64,000 bases of DNA from Chryseobacterium phosphatilyticum. Its GTDB lineage: Bacteria; Bacteroidota; Bacteroidia; Flavobacteriales; Weeksellaceae. The stretch covers positions 1 to 64,000 of the forward strand of contig NZ_PPED02000006.1 of NCBI RefSeq assembly GCF_002899825.2, written 5' to 3'. Below are positions 27,221-36,047 of the stretch, piece by piece (the first letter of the stretch is position 1; every line of letters begins with the position of its first letter). The notes beneath the pieces were generated by a model, which was given only the letters and a program-made list of their open reading frames with translations, searched no databases and was not told the DNA's origin. The translations under genes were made by a program, and so were the position numbers.

Positions 27221-29323
27221 TTATTCTCTGTTTTTAACCAGTATCCAACCTGTGAATTTAATGGCTGTACTATTTTTATCATTTTCGCTCCACGTTACGG
27301 AATACCAATAAGTTCCTGTAGGCACTTTTCTTCCTCTCTGGGTACCATCCCATTTATATCCGCTCAACTTGTCCAACTGGTGAATTTTGGTTCCATATCT
27401 GTCAAAAATATTCATCACAAGATTCTGCTTACCTGCCAATGCTGAATAATCAATTACATCGTTGATGCCATCAGCATTCGGGGTAATGACGTTGACAAGA
27501 TTTGGCACTACAACTCCGATTACTACAGGATCACAATTATAGGAATCTTTTACATATATTTTATGATCACCTCTTGCCACATTATTGAAAATATTAGAAT
27601 CCTGCCAGATTATATTGTCCATTGAATATTGATAAGGTGGTGTTCCTCCGATTGCAGTTATCGTAACCGTCGTACTTCCAATATCAACCATAGAAATAAC
27701 CGGTTGTTCAGAAGCGTATACTTTTACCGGTTGCGTGATCACGCATTCCCCGGTTTTAAGCTTTACCCAATAGTTCCCTATTCCTACAGTAATGGTTTGC
27801 GTTGTTGCTCCGGTACTCCACTCATAGCTTTTAAATCCAGGACCTGCGTCTAACGTAGTTTTAGCTTCTGCACAGATGATTTTATCTTTAAGAATCTCTG
27901 AATACACAGGCGCAATAACCACCAATGTGATCTTTGCCACATTATAACATCCCTGAGCATTGGAGACTCTTACATACACTACCCCATTGGGAGCAATATA
28001 ATTGTTAAAATTTAAAATTTCATTAGTTTGATTGATGGCATCTGTTATGGATGGATAATATTTTTTGATCGGATTTGTCTGACCTGTTACAGAGGCATTT
28101 CCAAGATTAAAAATTCCTGTGGAAAGGTTGGTTTCCAGAGCACAGGATCTCAGTACGGAATCATTAACAACCACAGCGGGATGGAATTTTAAATTGATCT
28201 GAGCGATAGCTTTACATCCAAACTCGGAAGTTACTTTCACATAAATAATTCCTTCCGCTGATACAAAAGCAGTAGGATTTGTAATCTCATTTGTATTAGC
28301 GTTAAGATCAGTCATACTCGGAAAGTATCTTACTATTGCATTTGGATTTGTTCCCAGATCAGCCGTTGTGAGATTAAAAATTGCAGTTCCTGCATTATTA
28401 TTGTTACATTCAGTCAATATCGCATTTTTAGCTGTGATAGCTCCGTTTTTAAATTTAAAGGCTCCCACCTGCTTACATTTGTTGAGGGGGTTATTAGGAT
28501 TAGTTGCATCTGTATAACTGATACTATAATAATACACCGTGGTTGTATTGACTGTTTGTGGCGTAGTAATAGGATTATTACCTGTTAAAGCATCATTTTG
28601 ACTTGCATGATAACTTACTCCAAAATGTTGATTCCCATTGAGAATCCCGGAAGTAAGTAAAGAAAAATCGAATAGCTCTGTAGGACCACAAATCACTACT
28701 TCTCTGGGGTCAGCAGGGTTTGCAGCAGGAATTCCGGGAGGCATAAACGGATACAGCTGAATATTTGGATCTGTAAACGGAGAAGCAAGTGTTGCCGTTC
28801 CTCCCCACGTCAAAGAAAACGGAGCTGTTATGCTACTCGTAGCACTTACCCAGTTGTCTATAAATAAATAATAGGTTTCACCGGGCAAAACATCCATATA
28901 CTTACAATAAGGTGTAGGAGAACCTCCGAGAGCATTGGTAATTGTACTTGTCATATTGAGCCCGGTGGCTGCTCCCACTCCCACCACTGTAGCGGCATTA
29001 CAGCGTATCGGAGATCCTAAACTGCCACAATTTACATTAGGTCCGAAAATAGCCCAATCGTAGTCTGCACCGGGATTATTGGGAACAAGGTCGAATGTAA
29101 GTGTTCCTCCGGTCGCAATGGTTATTTTATACCAAATCGAATTATGCTCCCCTGAAGAGTCTATGCAACTTCCGGAGTTTTCCAATTCTTTAATATTCCC
29201 ATATCCTGAGGGGCTATACGTAATATTTGAATTTCCACATACAGCCAATGCTGTGGCACAATCTTGCTGAGAATAAAAAGTATGGAATACCGAAAAAAAG
29301 ATAAAAAGTAAAAGTTTTCTCAT
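27221..29323 (-). CDS. Secreted protein with T9SS type B (gliding-associated C-terminal) domain
   Basis: 700 residues. Signal peptide to TFYSQ, then a PKD/CUB-like N-terminal region starting DCATALAVCGNS. The first ~170 residues resemble the lectin-like module of Bacteroidota adhesins (GTLTFDLVPNNPGADYDWAIFG). Three repeats with KYYPS/RYFPS...DL..NTNEI...NP....G.IYVKV form the middle. A SprB-like turn (YSMDNIIWQDS) precedes the C-terminal CHU_C domain (NVITPNADGINDVIDY to the end), a T9SS type B sorting signal. Likely a surface adhesin; the ligand is unknown. Confidence 0.92.
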   Translation of the reverse strand: MRKLLLFIFFSVFHTFYSQQDCATALAVCGNSNITYSPSGYGNIKELENSGSCIDSSGEHNSIWYKITIATGGTLTFDLVPNNPGADYDWAIFGPNVNCGSLGSPIRCNAATVVGVGAATGLNMTSTITNALGGSPTPYCKYMDVLPGETYYLFIDNWVSATSSITAPFSLTWGGTATLASPFTDPNIQLYPFMPPGIPAANPADPREVVICGPTELFDFSLLTSGILNGNQHFGVSYHASQNDALTGNNPITTPQTVNTTTVYYYSISYTDATNPNNPLNKCKQVGAFKFKNGAITAKNAILTECNNNNAGTAIFNLTTADLGTNPNAIVRYFPSMTDLNANTNEITNPTAFVSAEGIIYVKVTSEFGCKAIAQINLKFHPAVVVNDSVLRSCALETNLSTGIFNLGNASVTGQTNPIKKYYPSITDAINQTNEILNFNNYIAPNGVVYVRVSNAQGCYNVAKITLVVIAPVYSEILKDKIICAEAKTTLDAGPGFKSYEWSTGATTQTITVGIGNYWVKLKTGECVITQPVKVYASEQPVISMVDIGSTTVTITAIGGTPPYQYSMDNIIWQDSNIFNNVARGDHKIYVKDSYNCDPVVIGVVVPNLVNVITPNADGINDVIDYSALAGKQNLVMNIFDRYGTKIHQLDKLSGYKWDGTQRGRKVPTGTYWYSVTWSENDKNSTAIKFTGWILVKNRE

Positions 29324-29482
29324 AGATATATGTTTTTATGGTTGAATTAGTTGTGATCTGATTGACTGCCAACATATACCAAATATACCTATAATTTAAT
29401 TACAAATAATATATTTCAAAATTATTTGAAGTATTCTAAATATAAAGCTTGATTCATTACATAATACACCTTTTAAACAGGC

Positions 29483-30280
29483 TTATTTTATACTTGTAAT
29501 ATTCCCACATAGATTTTCAAGGTGAAAAATTTTATGAAATGGACTTTTTACCTCTTTTAAGTGTTCCTTATCCTGAATAAAGGTATATCTTGAAGCAATA
29601 GAATTCATATCAGACACAATGACCAGCCAACATTCATCAACAGATGTATCATAATAAGGAAACTTTTCATTTTTCTTTTCGATCAACTCGAGAATTTTTT
29701 CGGAACATAATTCATCAAAAAGATTCATACTATATTCATGAGTGATAAATACATTTCTTCTGTGGAAGGATTTTCTAACGCTTTTCACACATCCAACAGG
29801 TTTATTTTTTTTGATACTTTTATAAATATTAATGATATTTTCCTGCTGTACTTCCAGATTATCAAATTTTACATTTGGATGGAATTCTAAAAAATAAACA
29901 CCACGATATTTCGTAGTGTCCTCTTGTTCTAATAATATTTCTGCCTGACGGAATATTTTATTTAAAGTACTTTCCACCTTTTTCATTTCCAGATGGTTAA
30001 TCACTTCGGTAAGTTCTATTCCGATTTTTTTGTCGTTTAGTTTAGCGATAAAGTCAGGGCTTTCGCAAGTAAGGTTTTCAAATTTTACTTCGGGAAAATG
30101 ATGCATAAAAGAGTTGAGAAGAAGAATCTCCGACTTCTTTCTGTATTTTTCACGATCATGAAGCGGGGATTCATCTATAGTACGGTGATACTTTTCTATA
30201 GGCTTTTTTTTCAAATGCCTGTTCAGATAATATAAACTTAGGTTTTTAATCAGATCTTCATCAGAAAATGTCTTTTTCAT
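29483..30280 (-). CDS. Orphan protein with PD-(D/E)XK-like nuclease motif
   Basis: 265 residues, no signal peptide, strongly charged. I do not recognise a named family. The segment CESPDFIAK (P75-D76) followed 13 residues later by GIELTEVI (E89) has the spacing and strand character of a PD-(D/E)XK nuclease core, although the usual Lys is Thr91. A nearby Glu73 and Glu92 could complete a metal site. Helices rich in Lys flank it. It stands alone: convergent neighbours are absent, and no methylase or helicase is next to it. Possible roles are DNA repair, defence or a remnant of a transferred island. Function is not claimed. Confidence 0.55.
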   Translation of the reverse strand: MKKTFSDEDLIKNLSLYYLNRHLKKKPIEKYHRTIDESPLHDREKYRKKSEILLLNSFMHHFPEVKFENLTCESPDFIAKLNDKKIGIELTEVINHLEMKKVESTLNKIFRQAEILLEQEDTTKYRGVYFLEFHPNVKFDNLEVQQENIINIYKSIKKNKPVGCVKSVRKSFHRRNVFITHEYSMNLFDELCSEKILELIEKKNEKFPYYDTSVDECWLVIVSDMNSIASRYTFIQDKEHLKEVKSPFHKIFHLENLCGNITSIK

Positions 30281-30449
30281 GTGTGATTTTTTTATTTAAT
30301 TAAGAACACATGTAGCCATTGGCTTTCACCATTAAAAGTTTTTGATAATCAAAAATTTACCTATTAAAGGTAAGTAAAAAAACAATCCAATATTCAGTTT
30401 TACTATTTATTTATCAATTAATTAATGTAAAGTTTATTTTCATTATTGA

Positions 30450-30457
30450 TACCTTTG
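30450..30457 (+). promoter_or_regulatory. Candidate -7 promoter box of the alpha-glucan phosphorylase gene
   Basis: TACCTTTG matches TAnnTTTG, 24 bases before the ATG at 30482. This also supports the 30482 start, since the longer frame from 30446 would begin upstream of the transcript start. Confidence 0.6.
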
Positions 30458-30481
30458 TTGTTTCTAACACAAATCAACATT

Positions 30482-32149
30482 ATGGATTTTAGGAATTTTA
30501 AAATACCTTACAACATCAATCCCCAATTTTCAAAAAAAACAGTATACTTTTCTATGGAATTTGCTATAGAGCAAGTACTTAAAATATACTCTGGTGGTCT
30601 CGGGTTTCTGGCAGGGTCTCATATGAGAAGTGCTTATAATCTGAAACAAGATCTTATAGGAATCGGCATTCTTTGGAAGTTTGGTTATTATGATCAGGCA
30701 AGAAACCATGATCAGACTTTACAGCCGGTCTGGACAAAGAAAATGTATAGTTTTCTGGAAGATACCGGCATAAAATTTCAAATCGAAATTCACAGTGCAC
30801 CAGTTTGGGTAAAAGTTTGGTACCTGAATCCGGAAACGTTTAATACGGCTCCTATGTTTTTACTTTCTACTGATGTCCCGGAAAACGATCATGTTTCCAA
30901 AACCATCTGTCACAAATTGTATGATGCCAATGAGTCCACAAAACTTGCACAATATATTTTATTAGGAAAGGGAGGTGCTAAGTTATTGGATGAAATGAAT
31001 ATTGAAAGGGAGGTTTACCATCTCAATGAAGCCCATGGACTTCCCGCTGCCTTTTATTTATTAAAAAAATACAACGGTGATTTGGGCAAAGTGAGAGAAA
31101 AACTGGTTTTTACTACCCACACCCCGGAAGAAGCAGGAAACGAAAAGCATAATCTGAAATTATGCTATGATATGTCCTATTTCTCAGGATATAGCATGGA
31201 GGAAATTAAAAGCATTGAAGGATCTGGTGATGATCGTTTCAACCACTCCCTGTGTGCCCTGAAGATGGCAAGAATAGCTAACGGAGTCTCTCAGCTTCAT
31301 GGCGAAGTCTCTCGAACGATGTGGAGCAAATATCCGGGACTCTGTGAAATCACCTCTATTACGAATGCCCAGGAATTCAAATATTGGGCAGATAAACCTC
31401 TTTACAATGCAAAAGATGAAAATGACGAAACCGTTTTTGATTACCGTAAAAAGCATTTAAAGAAAAAGTTATTCAGTATTGTCGCTGATCAGACAGGAAA
31501 TTTATTTAATCCCAATATTTTTACCATTGTGTGGGCCAGAAGATTTGCAGGCTATAAACGCGCTGACCTTCTTCTGCATGATAAGGAAAGATTGTACAGA
31601 CTTTTAAATCATCCAAAATATCCGATACAGATTATCTGGGCAGGAAAGCCTTATCCAATGGATTATTCTGCTATTTCTACATTTAATACATTGGTTGAAG
31701 AAAGCAAAAATCACAAAAACATGGCTGTTCTTACAGGGTATGAATTGTCATTAAGTAAATCTCTAAAACAAGGCTCAGATCTGTGGCTCAATAATCCAAG
31801 AGTACCACGGGAAGCCTCAGGAACTTCCGGAATGACGGCCGCTATGAATGGTTCAGTAAATCTATCTACAGATGACGGCTGGATACCTGAATTCGCAAAA
31901 CATGGAGAAAACTCTTTTGTAGTCCCTAAGGCAGATTATATGAATATGAGTATTTATGAACAGGACAATTATGATCTAAATACATTATATGAAATCCTTG
32001 AACATGAAATTCTTCCAACCTATTATGATCATCCGGATCAATGGAGAAAGATTCAGTATAATGCCATGAATGATGTAAAAGATCATTTTAACAGTGACAG
32101 GATGGCTGATGAATATTACAGACTACTTTATCATGAACTGAAGCAGTAA
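30482..32149 (+). CDS. Alpha-glucan phosphorylase family protein (GT35) lacking the PLP lysine
   Basis: About 555 residues from the ATG at 30482. Short-type alpha-glucan phosphorylases break glycogen-like chains with phosphate using pyridoxal phosphate. Motifs: VYFSMEFAIE....YSGGLGFLAGSH (N-terminal glycosyl site), EVYHLNEAHG, VFTTHTPEEAGNEKH, TIVWARRFAGYKRADLLLHD and WLNNPRVPREASGTSGMTAAMNG. In classical members the residue after GTSGM is the Lys that binds PLP; here it is Thr (codon ACG). The rest of the active site looks kept, so activity is open (see findings). Alone in its unit, with its own promoter and terminator. Confidence 0.88.
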   Translation: MDFRNFKIPYNINPQFSKKTVYFSMEFAIEQVLKIYSGGLGFLAGSHMRSAYNLKQDLIGIGILWKFGYYDQARNHDQTLQPVWTKKMYSFLEDTGIKFQIEIHSAPVWVKVWYLNPETFNTAPMFLLSTDVPENDHVSKTICHKLYDANESTKLAQYILLGKGGAKLLDEMNIEREVYHLNEAHGLPAAFYLLKKYNGDLGKVREKLVFTTHTPEEAGNEKHNLKLCYDMSYFSGYSMEEIKSIEGSGDDRFNHSLCALKMARIANGVSQLHGEVSRTMWSKYPGLCEITSITNAQEFKYWADKPLYNAKDENDETVFDYRKKHLKKKLFSIVADQTGNLFNPNIFTIVWARRFAGYKRADLLLHDKERLYRLLNHPKYPIQIIWAGKPYPMDYSAISTFNTLVEESKNHKNMAVLTGYELSLSKSLKQGSDLWLNNPRVPREASGTSGMTAAMNGSVNLSTDDGWIPEFAKHGENSFVVPKADYMNMSIYEQDNYDLNTLYEILEHEILPTYYDHPDQWRKIQYNAMNDVKDHFNSDRMADEYYRLLYHELKQ

Positions 32150-32174
32150 AATTTTCACTTGTATGACGATCAAC

Positions 32175-32210
32175 AAAACCGCCTGATGAAAGCTTTCATC
32201 AGGCGGTTTT
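32175..32210. terminator. Bidirectional terminator between phosphorylase and DUF6496 genes
   Basis: 36-base perfect palindrome beginning AAAACCGCCTGATGAAAG, stem of up to 18 pairs, placed between two convergent genes. Confidence 0.88.
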
Positions 32211-32223
32211 TATTGAGAATTAA

Positions 32224-32412
32224 TTATTTACTTTTTTTCTTTGCAGGCACTTTTAAGCCTTTTTCTCTTGCTTCAGAAATACCAATGGCTACAGCCTGTT
32301 TTCTGCTTGTCACTTTTTTACCGGAAGAAGATTTCAATTTCCCCTCCTTGAATTCGTGCATCACTTTTCCTACTTTGTCCTGAGCTTTGTCTGAATATTT
32401 CGTTTTGCTCAT
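32224..32412 (-). CDS. DUF6496 small basic protein
   Basis: 62 residues, very basic (C-terminus KVPAKKKSK), beginning MSKTKYSDKAQDKVGKVMHEFKEGKLKSSSG. This matches the small DUF6496 proteins found in Bacteroidota and Proteobacteria. They carry a KxVM.EFK.G.L.SS.GKKV...KQA.AIA.SEA core and are often near stress genes; function unknown. 13 bases downstream of the next hypothetical gene on the same strand, so likely co-transcribed with it. Confidence 0.85.
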   Translation of the reverse strand: MSKTKYSDKAQDKVGKVMHEFKEGKLKSSSGKKVTSRKQAVAIGISEAREKGLKVPAKKKSK

Positions 32413-32425
32413 GATCAGATTTTTT

Positions 32426-32899
32426 TTAAGATTTTGGCAGGGATACCCCTAGTTCATAAACTCTGGCGTGCTTCAAATATTTTGAACGCTCTCTCGAAGT
32501 TACCGATTGGAAATGATCGTTTTTGAGAACAATAATCGGGTCTTCTATGTTTTCAATTTCGAAATTAGCAAAATACCGTTCATCCGGGCTTGTTTTATCA
32601 TTTTTGGCTTTTATTTTTTGCAGCTCTTCAGCATACTTTCTAAATCCCGGATCGGAAGAATGGATAAATTTATATTCTTCCCCTGCATACACATAATAAT
32701 GAAGTTTTTTTTCAATTAAACCTGCTTCATCTGTGATTTCGGGGTTGTCATTTCCATCCTTAAAGCCCACTTCCACTAATGTTCCACCTTTTTTATGGGC
32801 ACATTCTTCAGCATCCTTAAAGCTGGAAAAACCAGTATAAACAATGTGATCGTTCAATACGTAACGGTTCAATTTTTGGTTATAGGCATTCGTTTCCAT
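32426..32899 (-). CDS. Conserved hypothetical protein, cytoplasmic
   Basis: 157 residues, no signal peptide or membrane helix. Mixed alpha/beta character with VYTGFSSFKDAEECAHKKGGTLVEVGF near residue 20 and a second part around PDERYFANFEIENIEDPIIVLKN near 108. Acidic and hydrophilic overall. I do not recognise a family. It precedes the DUF6496 gene by 13 bases; together they may form a small stress-related unit, which is inference from neighbourhood only. Confidence 0.6.
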   Translation of the reverse strand: METNAYNQKLNRYVLNDHIVYTGFSSFKDAEECAHKKGGTLVEVGFKDGNDNPEITDEAGLIEKKLHYYVYAGEEYKFIHSSDPGFRKYAEELQKIKAKNDKTSPDERYFANFEIENIEDPIIVLKNDHFQSVTSRERSKYLKHARVYELGVSLPKS

Positions 32900-32993
32900 A
32901 ATTATTATTTGATTTGATTATACTTAATTATATTCAATTTTTTTGCCAAAAATTATATTTGAAAAGCTTTTTTACACATTTTAATAAAATTAT

Positions 32994-33001
32994 TATCTTT
33001 G
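32994..33001 (+). promoter_or_regulatory. Candidate -7 promoter box of the DPP-IV gene
   Basis: TATCTTTG matches TAnnTTTG, 20 bases before the ATG at 33021. A second match, TATATTTG, lies at 32954-32961. Confidence 0.5.
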
Positions 33002-33020
33002 AAATTGATTAATGCTAGAA

Positions 33021-35150
33021 ATGAAAAAACTACTCTTAACTCTTACTATAGCGGCTGCATTTCATAATGTATCGGCTCAGGAAATCACTTTAGACAAAAT
33101 ATATTCAGGATACTACCGTGGCAAAGGCATTGCAGGGATCACATCCATGAAAAACGGTGAGAACTACCTTGTCATAGAACCCACAGGAATTGCTAAATAC
33201 AACTACAAAACTTCCCAGAAAGATGGAAATCTTGTGGATGGAAAATTTGAAAGTTATATTTTTTCTGATGACGAGTCTAAAATACTTTTACAGGTAGGAA
33301 AACAACCTATTTACAGACATTCATTCCTTGGAAAATTTGATGTAAAGGATTTAAAATCAGGAAAAACAATGAGTCTGAATGACGGAAAACCTGTACAGGA
33401 GCCTAGTTTTTCGCCAGACGCTACTAAAGTGGCTTTCATTGTTGATAACAATTTGTTTTATCAGGATCTGACTTCAGGAAAAATTACACAGATTAGTAAT
33501 GATGGTAAAAAAAATGCCATTCTGAACGGATTGGCAGACTGGGTGTATGAAGAGGAATTCGGACACGCAAAACAATATGAGTGGACTAAAAACTCGGATG
33601 CAATTGTTTTTGTAAAATCTGATGAAAGCCAGGTACCGGAAATCTATATTCCTATCTATGGTAAAAACCTTTATCCGGTTGAAATGCGCTATAAGTATCC
33701 TAAAGCAGGAGAAAAAAACTCTGTGGTTTCAGCACAGTTATATCGTCTTGATAGTGGAAAAACAATACAACTGAACTTAGGTTCTTTCAAAAACTATTAT
33801 ATTCCTAATGTTTTCCAAACGGCAAAACCTGACGAAATGGTTCTGATTACTTCTGAAAGGATCCAGAACGCATCTGACATTTTGAAAGTCAATACTAAAA
33901 CAGGAACCGTTCAGAAACTCTTTACTGAAACGGATGAAAAGTGGATTGATACCGACAGTCCTACTTTAGAGTTCCTGGAAGACAATTCCTTTCTTTGGTC
34001 TTCTGAAAGAGATGGAAACCGTCATTTATATTGGTATGACAAAGATGGCAAGCTTAAAAAGCAAGTTACTAAAGGAAACTGGGAGGTAACTGATTATTAT
34101 GGTTTTAATCCAAAGTCCAAAGAAATTTATATTCAGACTACTGAGAAAGGAAGTATTAATAAAGTGGTTTCTAAGGTAAATATCGAAAGCGGAAAGTCTC
34201 AATTGATATCGAATGCTGAAGGAAATAATGCTGCCAACTTCAGCAAAAATTATAATTATTTTATTGAAACCTCTTCTACAGCCTCAAAACCATACACTTA
34301 TGTATTGAAAGACGGAAATGGTAAGACCGTAAAAGAGCTTCAGAATAATAATGATCAGTTACAGAAATTAAAAGCTGATAATTTTACTGAAAAAGAATTC
34401 ATTACTATTCCTAATGCTGCCGGTGATCAAATGAACGCCTGGGTAATGAAACCTAAAAACTTTGATCCTAATAAGAAATATCCATTATTCATGTTTCAAT
34501 ATTCCGGACCGGGATCTCAACAGGTTGCCAATTCGTGGGATAACGGGAATGCCATGTGGTTTAATCACCTAGTACAAAAAGGATATATTGTTGCTTGTGT
34601 AGATGGGCGTGGAACAGGTTACAAAGGAGCAAAGTACAAGAAAGTAACGTACATGAACCTTGGTAAATACGAAATTGAAGATCAGATTACCGCTGCAAAA
34701 TGGTTCGGAAATCAGTCCTATATTGACAAGACCAGAATTGGTATGTTCGGATGGAGTTTCGGAGGATATATGACAAGTTTAGCAATGACAAAAGGAGCCG
34801 ACGTTTTCAAAGTAGGAATTGCGGTAGCACCGGTAACCAACTGGAGATATTACGATTCTGTATATACTGAAAGATTTATGAGAACACCTCAGGAAAACCC
34901 TGATGGTTATGATAAAAACTCACCTACAGAATATGCTAATTTATTGAAAGGAAAGTTCCTTTTAATTCATGGAACGGCTGATGACAATGTTCATTTCCAA
35001 AACTCTATGGAATTATCTGAAGCGTTGATTCAAAACAAAAAGCAATTTGACTTCATGGCTTATCCGGATAAAAACCACGGTATCTTTGGAGGACAGACAA
35101 GACCACAATTGTATCAAAAGATGACTGATTTCATCTTGAATAACTTATAA
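33021..35150 (+). CDS. Dipeptidyl peptidase IV family (S9B) peptidase
   Basis: Removes X-Pro or X-Ala dipeptides from peptide N-termini in the periplasm. I use the ATG at 33021; a 3-codon earlier ATG at 33012 is not needed for the signal peptide (ends NVSAQ). About 709 residues: eight-bladed propeller then alpha/beta-hydrolase. Catalytic triad: Ser579 in GWSFGGYM, Asp654 in HGTADDNVHF, His686 in DKNHGI; the spacing agrees with human DPP4. The substrate N-terminus-binding Glu pair is in DWVYEEEF. Lies between the hypothetical pair and the peptide cluster but has its own promoter. Confidence 0.96.
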   Translation: MKKLLLTLTIAAAFHNVSAQEITLDKIYSGYYRGKGIAGITSMKNGENYLVIEPTGIAKYNYKTSQKDGNLVDGKFESYIFSDDESKILLQVGKQPIYRHSFLGKFDVKDLKSGKTMSLNDGKPVQEPSFSPDATKVAFIVDNNLFYQDLTSGKITQISNDGKKNAILNGLADWVYEEEFGHAKQYEWTKNSDAIVFVKSDESQVPEIYIPIYGKNLYPVEMRYKYPKAGEKNSVVSAQLYRLDSGKTIQLNLGSFKNYYIPNVFQTAKPDEMVLITSERIQNASDILKVNTKTGTVQKLFTETDEKWIDTDSPTLEFLEDNSFLWSSERDGNRHLYWYDKDGKLKKQVTKGNWEVTDYYGFNPKSKEIYIQTTEKGSINKVVSKVNIESGKSQLISNAEGNNAANFSKNYNYFIETSSTASKPYTYVLKDGNGKTVKELQNNNDQLQKLKADNFTEKEFITIPNAAGDQMNAWVMKPKNFDPNKKYPLFMFQYSGPGSQQVANSWDNGNAMWFNHLVQKGYIVACVDGRGTGYKGAKYKKVTYMNLGKYEIEDQITAAKWFGNQSYIDKTRIGMFGWSFGGYMTSLAMTKGADVFKVGIAVAPVTNWRYYDSVYTERFMRTPQENPDGYDKNSPTEYANLLKGKFLLIHGTADDNVHFQNSMELSEALIQNKKQFDFMAYPDKNHGIFGGQTRPQLYQKMTDFILNNL

Positions 35151-35174
35151 TATTACCCGTTAATATAAATTACA

Positions 35175-35203
35175 AATCCCTTTCAGAACTTCTGAAAGGG
35201 ATT
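35175..35203. terminator. Terminator between DPP-IV and the GLPGLI gene
   Basis: 13-pair stem AATCCCTTTCAGA / TCTGAAAGGGATT with a three-base loop between convergent genes ending at 35150 and 35221. The T-tract is short. Confidence 0.7.
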
Positions 35204-35220
35204 CTTTATAAACACATTCA

Positions 35221-36039
35221 TTAAGGATATTTAACCGCCTTATCCAATTCTACAGGGTTATTAAAGGATTTTATTTTTTTCCGCTCCCTATCTTCTGCAG
35301 GTTTTAATTCTTCTTTGGATAAAACGGTTCCATCATCCAACAACAATTTCTGCCCTTCGCGCATGGTCAAATTTCCATTCAATACATATTTAAAGGGATT
35401 GGAATAAAGATCTAGTTTCAGTTTATTCAATTCTTTCAGGGTCACAGGAATTGCCCTGGATATGGAAGCATTTAATGAATTACGTTTATAATCATCAGAA
35501 ATCTTTTCACTTTTAATGACATTAAAACGGTAATTCTTTTTGGTATCATATAATTCCATAATTAATCCTGGTAATCCGTTAAATTTATAGGGTCCGTAAG
35601 GGATTGGAATATCTTTAGTAAACCATGCTTCCCAATTCCGGCCTCCAAATGTAGTCGTTGCTTTTTGAAGCCGGAGATTATTGGAAACTTTTACACTATC
35701 CGTAATATTCCATTGTTGTTGGGATTCTTCAGATATTTTATAAAAGTTTACATCCCCGATATATTCATAGTTTTGATAGACATTGCTATTGTTCTTTTTG
35801 ATAAGAAAAGAAGTCAGCCTACCAGGTGTATATTGCCCGGTAGCACTAAATATTGAATCATTAATATAATTCAGTCTGTTATAATAAGCTATATCTTCTT
35901 TTGTGACATCCAGATAATAATTCTCTATGGTAATATCTTTTAACGTTGAATCTTTTTTGTATTTCATTTCATAAATGAACCTGTTGTTCTGGGAAAAAAA
36001 CATCACCGTTCCCAGCAATATAAATAATAGGCTTTTCAT
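35221..36039 (-). CDS. GLPGLI family protein 1
   Basis: 272 residues with Sec signal peptide (cleavage near MFFSQ). The family signature GPYKFNGLPGLI is near residue 155, preceded by WEAWFTKDIP. GLPGLI proteins are Bacteroidota periplasmic or exported proteins of unknown function, often next to double-glycine peptides. This one is the last gene of the first peptide unit, 8 bases after the C39-like/VKOR/thioredoxin gene, so translation is probably coupled. It is a paralogue of the protein at 38065-38892 (same GPYKFNGLPGLI block, similar length). Confidence 0.92.
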   Translation of the reverse strand: MKSLLFILLGTVMFFSQNNRFIYEMKYKKDSTLKDITIENYYLDVTKEDIAYYNRLNYINDSIFSATGQYTPGRLTSFLIKKNNSNVYQNYEYIGDVNFYKISEESQQQWNITDSVKVSNNLRLQKATTTFGGRNWEAWFTKDIPIPYGPYKFNGLPGLIMELYDTKKNYRFNVIKSEKISDDYKRNSLNASISRAIPVTLKELNKLKLDLYSNPFKYVLNGNLTMREGQKLLLDDGTVLSKEELKPAEDRERKKIKSFNNPVELDKAVKYP

Positions 36040-36047
36040 AGTTGATT

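Noticed and set aside
30482..32149. Calling the phosphorylase homologue a pseudogene because of the missing Lys
   Set aside because: The frame is intact, the rest of the active site is conserved, and promoter and terminator are present, so it is better viewed as a variant enzyme.
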